A DNA stretch of 56,947 nt, taken from positions 1 through 56,947 of the forward strand of contig NZ_JAHLEF010000031.1 of assembly GCF_018861755.1 (NCBI RefSeq), written 5' to 3'. Of the stretch, positions 19,525-27,443 are shown piece after piece; the first letter of the stretch is position 1; every line of letters starts with the position of its first letter. Below the pieces are notes generated by a model, which made no database searches, was not told where the DNA came from, and was given only the letters and a program-made list of their open reading frames with translations. Source of the stretch: Clostridium sp. CF012. Its GTDB lineage: Bacteria; Bacillota; Clostridia; Clostridiales; Clostridiaceae. The translations under genes were made by a program, and so were the position numbers.

Positions 19525-21915
19525 CTAATATAAACTATATATCTTTGAAACAAGAACTGTCATATCGTCTTTTACTCTATTGCCACTTAATTTTTTCGCT
19601 TCACTTAACAATCCATCTGCTAGTTCCTTTGGATTGCTGCAATTATTTTTGCCCAAATAATCAACTATCCAATCCACTCTACCTACATTTTCATCATTAT
19701 AATCTAATACCCCATCACTAAGCATAACAATAATATCTCCATTTTTTAATTTCGTTTGTTGTATGTCTATATCCGCCTTATCTAAAACCCCAATAGGAAG
19801 AGATTTTGATTTTATAATTTGTAATCTTTCACCAGATTTTAAGAAAGTTGCAACGGCTCCTACCTTCATGAAATCAATTTCCCCAGTATATAAGTCTATG
19901 CTACTTAAATCTATAGTTGAAAATTTTTCTTCCTCAGAAAATCTCAATGTCATTATTGAGTTTACAGTATTAATAGCTGTAATTTTGCTAAACCCTGCGG
20001 ATGTAAACTTTTCTATTAATTCAACGGCAGCTTCACTCTCTCTTCCCGCCTCCGGCCCCGACCCCATGCCATCACTGATTATTGACATATAACTACCATC
20101 CAAAAGCTTTCCAAAGCTATAGCTATCTCCATTAAACTTTTCACCATCTTTACACTGCCTAGCCACATTAGATACCACATGGAACTTAGGTGTTTCTTCA
20201 ATAGTTACCTTGCATATATTAGTCTTTGGATTAATACTGCAGCCCTCGTCACTAATGCACATACACTTCCCAGTGACACCATTTATAATAGGTAATAATT
20301 CTTTGACACACATTTGCCTTCCGCTACAAGCATCCAGTGAGAATTTAATGCTCATCCTTCCCATCTTGTCATTTAAACACATAAGATCATTGTACTTAAT
20401 CCTATTTCTATCTAAGGCTCTACAAATAAGTTTTTCCATAGAAGTATCTATTTGAATCTCAGAATTAAAATCTTCAACGATTTCTGAAACAGAATCTGCC
20501 ATATTACTAATCTGATTTGCTAAAAGCTCTCTACCTTCACTAAGTCTTGTTCTCCACATTTCATTAATAATGTGCTTATTAACAATATCCTCTGTGTTTT
20601 TAAGTAGAGCAGTTCTCTTTATACATTTTCTCTCAATTTCTTCTGGTACGAGATCACTCTTCCTTTCAAAATTTTGAATCAATTCTTCAAATGCTGCATA
20701 GGTATAATGTAATTCTCGTTTCCAACACATAGACTTCATATTACAATTACTACACACCCGATCAGCAAGATTTTCAACTAAAGCACTGCTTTTCCCTTTC
20801 ATTGCTAATTTTTCATTATCCACTAAATTATTTAATATATCAGACATATTAGAAAGTACGTCCGAAAAATTATTTAACCTTCCTACAAAGGTATCTTTAA
20901 TTTTATTTATATATCCTTGCTCAATATATTCCCTTTTTTTATCTGGGTTAAATTCTGTAGATAATTCCGCGTATAATTTTAATGGTATTAGCAAAAATAT
21001 CACCGCTGCCAACATTGCTTCGATTATTATAAACTCTGATCCTGTAATACAATATATTTTTATTATTGAAAAAGCCACCAGATAAGCTGCTACACTTAGC
21101 CACTTTCCTGTTTCCTTAAAAATACCTGTTATTAAGCCACAGATACCATACATTCCTATAAATATAATCATATTCTCAGAGGACATTCCTACAATAATAC
21201 CCATAGCTACTCCAGATGCTGCGCCCGCTCCACTTCCGTTAATATAAGCTATTATTATAACAAAAGCCAGACCTAAAACATTTGTAATTGATATATTAAA
21301 AATACTAAATCCCCAAGTCCCTGCTATAATTAGTGAACTTATAATGGACATACTTATTATTTCTTCATTTGAAAAAATATGCTTTGTTTTAATTTCCTTA
21401 AAGCATAAAAGACTATAATCTAGAATAAAATATAAAGGAAAGATACATAAAACTAGGAATAATGAATTTAATGATGCCATTAGCCCGCTTACCCTAAGGA
21501 TAAAAAAATTATAGATAAACAATTCAAATATAATAATGGCAAACATGCCAATTAAAGCTCTAGTCTTCACTTGAATCTTATTGAAAATATTACTCATAAC
21601 GGCAATGGTAACTACTAATACCAAATATGATGGTAAACTCTTTATACTCTGGTATAAAGTGATATAGCCTAAAAAAGTACCGCTAGCTGTAATCATTGAA
21701 ATTTTATTATTTTTAATAAATATTGTAGCTATCAAAAAAGCTATACCAAATGGTGCAGTATTATTAATAAGCAGGACCCTACTTATTAATAAACTTACTG
21801 TAAAATAAACAATTGCCCTAATAATTAGATTAATATTTAATGCATTTTTCTTTTGTACTCCCTCTTTTAGCTTTCTAAGTCTTTGGTATGGAAATATATC
21901 AATACCGTATTGCAT
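19525..21915 (-). CDS. spoIIE: stage II sporulation protein E (PP2C-type phosphatase)
   Basis: Membrane phosphatase of the asymmetric septum that dephosphorylates SpoIIAA and so activates sigma-F in the forespore. The protein is about 796 aa. It shows a run of about ten hydrophobic helices (residues about 25-315), a regulatory middle with a Cys-rich CSNCNMKSMCW segment, and a C-terminal PPM/PP2C domain with ISDGMGSGPEA and MLSDGVLDYND, which carry metal-binding Asp residues. The ATG at 21915 is preferred over an upstream in-frame GTG that overlaps the AAGGTGG site. The spacing is long at about 12 nt. It stands alone next to a tRNA array. Confidence 0.95.
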   Translation of the reverse strand: MQYGIDIFPYQRLRKLKEGVQKKNALNINLIIRAIVYFTVSLLISRVLLINNTAPFGIAFLIATIFIKNNKISMITASGTFLGYITLYQSIKSLPSYLVLVVTIAVMSNIFNKIQVKTRALIGMFAIIIFELFIYNFFILRVSGLMASLNSLFLVLCIFPLYFILDYSLLCFKEIKTKHIFSNEEIISMSIISSLIIAGTWGFSIFNISITNVLGLAFVIIIAYINGSGAGAASGVAMGIIVGMSSENMIIFIGMYGICGLITGIFKETGKWLSVAAYLVAFSIIKIYCITGSEFIIIEAMLAAVIFLLIPLKLYAELSTEFNPDKKREYIEQGYINKIKDTFVGRLNNFSDVLSNMSDILNNLVDNEKLAMKGKSSALVENLADRVCSNCNMKSMCWKRELHYTYAAFEELIQNFERKSDLVPEEIERKCIKRTALLKNTEDIVNKHIINEMWRTRLSEGRELLANQISNMADSVSEIVEDFNSEIQIDTSMEKLICRALDRNRIKYNDLMCLNDKMGRMSIKFSLDACSGRQMCVKELLPIINGVTGKCMCISDEGCSINPKTNICKVTIEETPKFHVVSNVARQCKDGEKFNGDSYSFGKLLDGSYMSIISDGMGSGPEAGRESEAAVELIEKFTSAGFSKITAINTVNSIMTLRFSEEEKFSTIDLSSIDLYTGEIDFMKVGAVATFLKSGERLQIIKSKSLPIGVLDKADIDIQQTKLKNGDIIVMLSDGVLDYNDENVGRVDWIVDYLGKNNCSNPKELADGLLSEAKKLSGNRVKDDMTVLVSKIYSLY

Positions 21916-22064
21916 TTTACAAATCACCCACCTTTGTTAATTGGATTTCATTATAACAAAGGCTTTTGGAAATAATTGTCATAAGGTGAGATGCTTGTAT
22001 ATTTTTTATGAGACATTAATTTGTATATTTTTTACAATTGCATTTTACAATATCCTATAATATA

Positions 22065-22098
22065 AAAAAACCTACCATATTTATATAGCAGGTTTTAA
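22065..22098 (-). terminator. possible second terminator after the tRNA array
   Basis: AAACCTGC...AGGTTT pairing on the minus strand with a following U-run (22063-22069). The stem has mismatches. It lies between the tRNA terminator and spoIIE. Confidence 0.45.
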
Positions 22099-22237
22099 AA
22101 TATTAAATGAAGCTTGTCACTTCATGCAATTATATATTTGAGGAAATTATACTTATATGTTTTTAACTGCCGATATATTAATCATATGTCCTTATCTAAC
22201 ATGTATTAAAATTTCCTTTTTTAGTTTTTCCATGGAA

Positions 22238-22271
22238 TAAAAAATAACTCAAAAGTTTCCTTTTGAGTTAT
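22238..22271 (-). terminator. tRNA array terminator
   Basis: Stem AACTCAAAAG/CTTTTGAGTT with a short loop on the minus strand, followed by ATTTTTTATT. It begins at the CCA end of the last tRNA, so the tRNA 3' end and the terminator practically touch. Confidence 0.9.
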
Positions 22272-22347
22272 GGTAGCGGAAATAGGACTTGAACCTACGA
22301 CCCTTCGGGTATGAACCGAATGCTCTAGCCAGCTGAGCTATTCCGCC
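22271..22347 (-). tRNA. tRNA-Met (CAT), elongator, copy A
   Basis: Cloverleaf on the minus strand: acceptor GGCGGAA/TTCCGCT, D arm AGCTCAGCTGGCTAGAGC, anticodon loop TTCATAC, T arm GTAGGTTCAAGTCCTAT, CCA encoded. The GGTTCATACCC arm marks elongator Met rather than initiator or lysidine-modified Ile tRNA. Confidence 0.93.
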
Positions 22348-22351
22348 ATGT

Positions 22352-22427
<76 letters not shown>

Positions 22428-22432
22428 ATATT

Positions 22433-22521
22433 TGGTGCTGAAGACCGGAATCGAACCGGTACGGTGTTTAACCACCGCAGGATTTTAAGTCCTGTGCGTC
22501 TGCCAGTTCCGCCACTCCAGC
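22433..22521 (-). tRNA. tRNA-Leu (TAA), copy A
   Basis: 89-nt class II tRNA with acceptor GCTGGAG, anticodon loop CTTAAAA (anticodon TAA), a long variable arm (GCGGTGGTTAAACACCGT) and encoded CCA. Confidence 0.95.
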
Positions 22522-22595
22522 TTACTTAATTCTGGCATAATTATACTTACTATGAAATTTTATTTAACCGACGTATTCAGCGATTTAAATTTCAT

Positions 22596-22671
<76 letters not shown>

Positions 22672-22675
22672 ATAT

Positions 22676-22758
22676 TAGTGCTTAAGATCAAAAAGGAATT
22701 AGTGTGATGTTTAAATATCTGAGAATTTAAGTCTTTGCATTCCTAATTTTTACTTTGC
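22676..22758 (-). pseudogene. decayed tRNA-Leu relic 1
   Basis: Aligns base for base with the intact tRNA-Leu copies at the same place relative to fMet. TAGTGCTTAAGAT matches TGGTGCTGAAGAC, and GTTTAA..TTTAAGTC..TGC matches the variable arm and anticodon stem. Acceptor and T-stem pairing are destroyed. The flanking spacer TTACTATGAAATT also matches the one after the intact copy. Confidence 0.75.
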
Positions 22759-22810
22759 AACTTACTATGAAATTGTATTTAACCGATATATTCAGTAATT
22801 TAAAATTTAT

Positions 22811-22886
<76 letters not shown>

Positions 22887-22889
22887 ATA

Positions 22890-22972
22890 TTAAAACTGAA
22901 ACTTTAAATCTAACAAATATGGTATTTAAGTCTTGCAGGATAATAAGTCCTGTATTTTGTTAGTTTTAATTT
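22890..22972 (-). pseudogene. decayed tRNA-Leu relic 2
   Basis: Retains GGTATTTAAG..GCAGGAT..TAAGTCCTGT of the variable and anticodon arms in register with tRNA-Leu, but the remaining stems are lost. The ends CTAACAAA/TTTGTTAG now form a different hairpin. Confidence 0.7.
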
Positions 22973-23061
22973 AATATAAATTTTTATAAAATCAATTTAA
23001 ATTTTACACTGACATACTCAATATGTCAATAGATTTTAATAAACCAAAATTAAATTTATAA

Positions 23062-23138
23062 TGGTAGCGGAAATAGGACTTGAACCTACGACCCTTCGGG
23101 TATGAACCGAATGCTCTAGCCAGCTGAGCTATTCCGCC
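23062..23138 (-). tRNA. tRNA-Met (CAT), elongator, copy B
   Basis: Identical in all arms to the copy at 22271-22347: acceptor GGCGGAA, TTCATAC anticodon loop, encoded CCA. Confidence 0.93.
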
Positions 23139-23143
23139 ATGTT

Positions 23144-23219
<76 letters not shown>

Positions 23220-23224
23220 ATATT

Positions 23225-23313
23225 TGGTGCTGAAGACCGGAATCGAACCGGTACGGTGTTTAACCACCGCAGGATTTTAAGTCCTGTGCGTCTGCCAGTT
23301 CCGCCACTCCAGC
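23225..23313 (-). tRNA. tRNA-Leu (TAA), copy B
   Basis: Same as 22433-22521: acceptor GCTGGAG, anticodon TAA, long variable arm, encoded CCA. It is the first gene of the array downstream of the promoter at 23398-23426. Confidence 0.95.
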
Positions 23314-23397
23314 TTATTGATTAGCAGTTACTTGTTAGCCTCTACCTGTTAGCTAGCTTACTAGCATAAAAAGTGTTACTTTGCAGCAACATTTTTT

Positions 23398-23426
23398 ATT
23401 ATATATGATGTCCAAACTATTGTCAA
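23398..23426 (-). promoter_or_regulatory. promoter of the tRNA array
   Basis: Perfect consensus on the minus strand: TTGACA (23421-23426), 17-bp spacer, TATAAT (23398-23403), about 80 bp before the first tRNA-Leu. Confidence 0.88.
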
Positions 23427-23445
23427 TAACTTTTTTTTTTTTAAA

Positions 23446-23469
23446 TAGGAACTAAGTAATTAGTTCCTA
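23446..23469 (-). terminator. hairpin after the S1-domain gene
   Basis: TAGGAACT/AGTTCCTA stem with a short loop lies 24 bp beyond the stop. It has no U-run on the minus strand, so terminator function is only possible. Confidence 0.35.
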
Positions 23470-23493
23470 AAATTCCATTAATAATTTGCTTTA

Positions 23494-23907
23494 CTAATAA
23501 CTTGAAGTTTTTTTACTGTACCCTCTACCTTTTCCTTCTTGATGTTTTTTAACATCTTGAAATCTTTCTTCGCTATCTTTTAAAAATTTAGTCATTATAT
23601 CTTCAAACCCACTTGCATTTGCTTTGCTTTTTTCCTTTTCCCAGTCTATCTCCATTGGTTTAATAGATTTTTTAGGTACTCCAGCTTGTTTTATGGATAA
23701 ACTTATCTTACCATTATCATCCACAGAAATTACTTTAACTTTTACAATATCATTTTCTTTAAGATGATCATTAACATTTTTAACAAATGTATCTGAAACC
23801 TCAGATATATGCACTAGTCCTGTTTTACCCTCTACTTCTACGAACGCACCAAAATTGGTGATATTTACTACTTTACCTTCTACAATACTTCCAGCCATTA
23901 AGGTCAT
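23494..23907 (-). CDS. yabR: S1 RNA-binding domain protein, YabR-like
   Basis: A 137-aa cytosolic protein with one S1/OB-fold domain (residues about 5-75: GSIVEGKVVNITNFGAFVEV, GLVHISEVSD, VKVKVISVDDNGKISLSIK) and a basic, low-complexity tail (KHQEGKGRGYSKKTS). YabR-type proteins bind RNA or ribosomes; the precise role is not settled. The start at 23907 (MTLMAGSIVEG) is chosen because GAGGAGG lies 11 nt upstream inside the longer ORF. It is the last gene of the conserved yabO-yabP-yabQ-divIC-yabR cluster. Confidence 0.9.
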   Translation of the reverse strand: MTLMAGSIVEGKVVNITNFGAFVEVEGKTGLVHISEVSDTFVKNVNDHLKENDIVKVKVISVDDNGKISLSIKQAGVPKKSIKPMEIDWEKEKSKANASGFEDIMTKFLKDSEERFQDVKKHQEGKGRGYSKKTSSY

Positions 23908-23987
23908 ATTAAAAAGTTCCTCCTCAAAAATAATGTTTTTTATTTTATATATTAATTTAAAAATAAGCATAACAATAATTATAGCAT

Positions 23988-24260
23988 TTAGTTTTTATTA
24001 TCTATTACAGGAGTTTCACCTTCTTTAACAAGACCTAAAATTTCTCTTGCCAATTTCTCAATATATTTGTCAGTTTTAGATAACTCTACTTCATCCTGCA
24101 ATATTTCTTTTTCGTCCTTTTTCTTTTGTAATTCAACATTATACTTTTGTAGCTCTTTCTTTTGTCTTACCATCGTTGCCTGTTGGTGAATTAAAATATA
24201 ACATACATATACCACAGCAAAAACTAAAACCACATTCTTAACACGAAATTTTTTTTTCAT
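23988..24260 (-). CDS. divIC: septum formation initiator, DivIC/FtsB-like
   Basis: A 90-aa bitopic membrane protein of the division complex. A basic N-terminus (MKKKFRVKN) is followed by one transmembrane helix (about 9-25, VVLVFAVVYVCYILIH) and an extracytoplasmic coiled coil rich in Lys, Glu and Gln (about 30-70). A short C-terminal domain contains YIEKLAREILGLVKEGE, the classical FtsB/DivIC signature. The internal ATG at 24260 is preferred because it is preceded by AAAGGAAAAGGG and gives the normal length. Position after yabQ supports the call. Confidence 0.9.
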   Translation of the reverse strand: MKKKFRVKNVVLVFAVVYVCYILIHQQATMVRQKKELQKYNVELQKKKDEKEILQDEVELSKTDKYIEKLAREILGLVKEGETPVIDNKN

Positions 24261-24360
24261 ATCCCATACCCTTTTCCTTTCAATGGAATGAGTATTTTTC
24301 AAGTTACATAAATCTATTTTAATTTGTATTTCACATTTCTTCAAGCTATTTCTTCATAAT

Positions 24361-24759
24361 TTATTTATTTTTTTTTATTCTAAGCTTATAAAGTAATAAA
24401 TTTGCTGGATATAAAACGTGATTCCATACAACTCTAAATGATTTCCCATTGAATTTTAACAATTTGTATTGCACTCTTATAAAAACTCTACTTAAGAGTT
24501 TTAAATATAAGTATGCTCCTATTATTAAACAAACATACACATAGAAGTTTATGTAACCCTCATTAGTATACATCAAAAATATAAAAACAACTATAGAAGT
24601 TAATGTCCAAAATAGCAAATCCTGTATTATTGTTAAAATCTTGTTAGGGTTTTCAAATCCTCTTATTAATCTATATACATCAAAAAGCATTCCTGTTATT
24701 ACTCCTGACAATAATCCGAAAATTATAAGTTTAACTTGGTTTATTAATGAAATTATCAT
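24361..24759 (-). CDS. yabQ: spore cortex biosynthesis protein YabQ
   Basis: A 132-aa integral membrane protein with about four hydrophobic helices (VKLIIFGLLSGVITGMLFDV, LLFWTLTSIVVFIFLMY, FYVYVCLIIGAYLYLKLL and a C-terminal amphipathic part). The N-terminal GxxxGxxFDxYR pattern (SGVITGMLFDVYR) is typical of YabQ. In Bacillus subtilis YabQ localises to the outer forespore membrane and is needed for cortex formation. It follows yabP by eight bases and precedes divIC. Confidence 0.92.
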   Translation of the reverse strand: MIISLINQVKLIIFGLLSGVITGMLFDVYRLIRGFENPNKILTIIQDLLFWTLTSIVVFIFLMYTNEGYINFYVYVCLIIGAYLYLKLLSRVFIRVQYKLLKFNGKSFRVVWNHVLYPANLLLYKLRIKKNK

Positions 24760-24766
24760 AACTACT

Positions 24767-25060
24767 CTACCTAAACAATCTTGATATTATGCTATCTTTT
24801 TTAACTTTACTAATGCCACTAGTATATACGAAGGCATCCACTTTACCTGATATTACTACATCTCCATTTTGCACATCCAACTTATTCATCTTTAATTGTT
24901 GTCCTTTTACTATCATCATTCCAGCATCTGTATTCAATAATATTTGATTTTCATTAAAATTTATAACCTCAATAACTCCGTTAATAGTTAGTTTTTTTCT
25001 GTTTTCAAGCAATAAGTTGCTTCTCTTATCTTCTATTTTTATTTCTTTTTTTACTTCCAT
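24767..25060 (-). CDS. yabP: sporulation protein YabP
   Basis: A small (97-aa) soluble protein of the YabP/YqfC family with a repeated beta-strand pattern: LLLENRKKLTINGVIEVINF, QILLNTDAGMMIVKGQQLKM and GDVVISGKVDAFVYTSG. It is part of the mother-cell sporulation programme in Bacillus subtilis, with unclear biochemistry. The start is at 25060 (MEVKKEIKI), preceded by AAGGAGG. It overlaps nothing and is followed after seven bases by yabQ, as in other spore formers. Confidence 0.92.
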   Translation of the reverse strand: MEVKKEIKIEDKRSNLLLENRKKLTINGVIEVINFNENQILLNTDAGMMIVKGQQLKMNKLDVQNGDVVISGKVDAFVYTSGISKVKKDSIISRLFR

Positions 25061-25203
25061 AATATCCTCCTTATTAATTTTAATAATAAAATTGGGAATT
25101 GTGAAACTAATACTAATATCAATCCGCAACTTGCACATACCTTTATATTCCTATAAAATATATATGCTTATTAAACTTAATTAAGAATTATATTTAGCAA
25201 GAT

Positions 25204-25464
25204 TTATTCTTTGTCTTCTCTTCCTGAAACTAGTTCATACATTTCCTTTGCAGTATCTTTTGTTACATGCTCTGCAATATTTATAATTTTAGCTTTTAAA
25301 ACTTGATTTGCAAATTGAATTTCTATTGTATCGCCTTCCGCTACCACAGTACCTGCTTTTGCAACTTTATTATTTATAGATACTCTACCAGTTTCACAAG
25401 CTTCCTTTGCTATGGTTCTTCTCTTAATAATTCTAGAAACCTTTAAATATTTATCGAGTCTCAT
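25204..25464 (-). CDS. rqcP: S4-domain RNA-binding protein RqcP (YabO)
   Basis: An 86-aa S4-fold RNA-binding protein: MRLDKYLKVSRIIKRRTIAK, then GRVSINNKVAKAG and EGDTIEIQF, the complete Hsp15/S4 motif. In Bacillus subtilis RqcP works with RqcH in ribosome-associated quality control, adding alanine tails to stalled nascent chains. The start at 25464 follows AAAGGAG. It lies between hup and yabP, its conserved place in Firmicutes. Confidence 0.92.
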   Translation of the reverse strand: MRLDKYLKVSRIIKRRTIAKEACETGRVSINNKVAKAGTVVAEGDTIEIQFANQVLKAKIINIAEHVTKDTAKEMYELVSGREDKE

Positions 25465-25529
25465 ATATTTTTCTCCTTTTTTTAATATTATTAGCATTAT
25501 AAGCATTTATAAAATAAAATTGTTAAAAT

Positions 25530-25559
25530 AAAAAACCTAGATATACATCCAGGTTTTTT
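25530..25559 (-). terminator. hup transcription terminator
   Basis: AAAAAACCTGGATGTATATC pairs back through AGGTTTTTT on the minus strand. The stem is short but strong, with a U-run. It lies between hup and rqcP. Confidence 0.75.
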
Positions 25560-25573
25560 ACATTATAGCAAAA

Positions 25574-25849
25574 TTATTTATTTACTATGTCTTTAAATTC
25601 TTTACCGGCTTTAAATACTGGAACTGTTGATGCTGAAATTTGAATTTCTTCTTTTGTTCTTGGGTTTCTACCCATTCTAGCAGCTCTTGCTCTTGTTTCG
25701 AAAGTTCCGAATCCAACCAATTGAACCTTTTCACCTTTTTCTAATGTTTCTTCAATACTTTCTATAATTCCTTTTAGTGCTGCTTCTGCATCTTTTTTTG
25801 TTAACTTAGATTTTTCTGCAATACTTGTTATTAATTCTGATTTATTCAC
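25574..25849 (-). CDS. hup: DNA-binding protein HU
   Basis: Nucleoid-associated histone-like protein, 91 aa, the standard HU length. The N-terminal helices (NKSELITSIAEKSKLTKKDAEAALKGI) are followed by the beta-arm DNA-binding segment GFGTFETRARAARMGRNPRT and the terminal PVFKAGKEFKDIVN. It starts at a GTG (25849) that is seven bases after AAGGAGGT. The longer ORF upstream runs through this site and is rejected. It is monocistronic with its own terminator. Confidence 0.97.
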   Translation of the reverse strand: MNKSELITSIAEKSKLTKKDAEAALKGIIESIEETLEKGEKVQLVGFGTFETRARAARMGRNPRTKEEIQISASTVPVFKAGKEFKDIVNK

Positions 25850-25950
25850 TTTTGTTACCTCCTTATTATTGAGTACACTATTAAATAGCATATTCTTCAC
25901 CAATTTAGAAAATCCTTCTTTTTGTTCTATATTTTATTTTTCAGATAAAT

Positions 25951-27396
25951 TTATTGGGTTTTAGATTCGTTCCATAAAGCGTCCATTTCTGCAAGCGACA
26001 TATCCTTTAAATCTAAGTTTCTATTACTTGCATTTTCTTCTATGTACTGAAAGCGATTAATAAATTTATCTATAGTATAATTTACTGCAAATTCAGGGTC
26101 TATGTCAAGCATTCTAGCAACATTCACAGTACTAAATACCAAATCTCCCACTTCTTCTAGTATTTTTGCCCTATTTTTGCCTTTATATACATCTTTTACT
26201 TCCTTTAGCTCTTCTAATACTTTTTCCATAGCAGGTTCAACTGAGTCAAAGTCAAAACCTAATTTTGATGCTTTTTCTTGAACCTTACACGCTCTCATCA
26301 AACCTGGTAAATTTTTCGGAACATGCTTTAACGTATCAGTATAATTATTAAAGCCTTTTTCGTAAGTTTTAATCTTTTCCCAACTTTCTAAAACTTGCTG
26401 AGGATTTTTACTTTCGATATTTTTAAAAATATGCGGATGCCTATTTATCATTTTTCTGGTAACACCTTTAATAACATCATTTATATTAAAATATCCCTCT
26501 TCTTTTCCTATTTGAGCATGAAAAATCACCTGTAGTAGTACATCCCCTAGTTCCTCAATAATCTTATCTTCGTCCTTCTCGTCGATGGCTTCCAAAACTT
26601 CATAACATTCTTCAATAAGAAATTTTTTCATAGATTCATGAGTTTGCTGCCTATCCCATGCACATCCATTTTCATCTCTTAAGGTATTCATAATTTCGAT
26701 TAAATCTTGAAAATCCAATGTAGCTTCTAATTCTTTCGGGATATATATAGACGTTAAGTAGTCAATGTCTTCTTGCCTATCTAGTTCATATAATTTAATT
26801 TTTCTGGTACACTCTAGCCCCTTTATACCTGCGGCCCTAACAAAATAAATTTCCATTTCATCTTTGTAATACTCGAGTAAGGCAAGTTTAGTGTCCGTTG
26901 CTATAGCTTTATTATAAACTTGTGTTAATAAAAGTCCTACCCTTTTGTCTAACACTTGGTTTTTTATGTCAAAGGCATCTATAATTTTTAGTCCCTCAAT
27001 AGGATCTAATTTTAAGCTTCCAATAACTGCATCTATAAAACTAACTGCGGGAAGAATTTCTATATCTATTTTATTTATTTCGCATTTTTCTATTAAAAGT
27101 TTAACAGTAGTTTCTGCCACTAGAGGGTGCCCTGGAACCCCGTAAATAATATCTTCATATATTTCATGTTTTCGGATTAGGTCCTCTGCAATAGACCTAT
27201 ATACATCATCAAAATTATTATATTCTTCGTATCTATCATCATAAGTTTCAAATTGAATTGATAGGGATTTTAGGTAGTCCACCGTAGGGTGTTTTTCTGT
27301 TCTCAAATATATTTTTTTACCATTTTTAAGTATTTCCAATGTTTCTATAGTTAGTGATCCTATAGCACCAGGTCCGAGTCCCACTACTCTAATCAT
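25951..27396 (-). CDS. mazG: MazG family protein with N-terminal tetrapyrrole methylase-like domain (YabN)
   Basis: 481-aa two-domain protein. The N-terminal half (about 1-215) resembles SAM-dependent tetrapyrrole methylases (VVGLGPGAIGSLT, GVPGHPLVAETTVK). The C-terminal half is a tandem MazG nucleotide pyrophosphohydrolase with LRDENGCAWDRQQTHESMKK, EECYEVLEAIDEKDEDKIIEELGDVLLQ and a second EELKEVKD..EEVGDLVFS metal site. MazG enzymes hydrolyse NTPs and dNTPs and act in house-cleaning. The activity of the methylase-like part is unknown. AAGGAG is upstream of the ATG. It is co-directional with spoVB and hup. Confidence 0.95.
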   Translation of the reverse strand: MIRVVGLGPGAIGSLTIETLEILKNGKKIYLRTEKHPTVDYLKSLSIQFETYDDRYEEYNNFDDVYRSIAEDLIRKHEIYEDIIYGVPGHPLVAETTVKLLIEKCEINKIDIEILPAVSFIDAVIGSLKLDPIEGLKIIDAFDIKNQVLDKRVGLLLTQVYNKAIATDTKLALLEYYKDEMEIYFVRAAGIKGLECTRKIKLYELDRQEDIDYLTSIYIPKELEATLDFQDLIEIMNTLRDENGCAWDRQQTHESMKKFLIEECYEVLEAIDEKDEDKIIEELGDVLLQVIFHAQIGKEEGYFNINDVIKGVTRKMINRHPHIFKNIESKNPQQVLESWEKIKTYEKGFNNYTDTLKHVPKNLPGLMRACKVQEKASKLGFDFDSVEPAMEKVLEELKEVKDVYKGKNRAKILEEVGDLVFSTVNVARMLDIDPEFAVNYTIDKFINRFQYIEENASNRNLDLKDMSLAEMDALWNESKTQ

Positions 27397-27443
27397 TAGT
27401 TTTCACTCCTTTTATTTTTTTATTTTCGTCTTGGATGTTCACT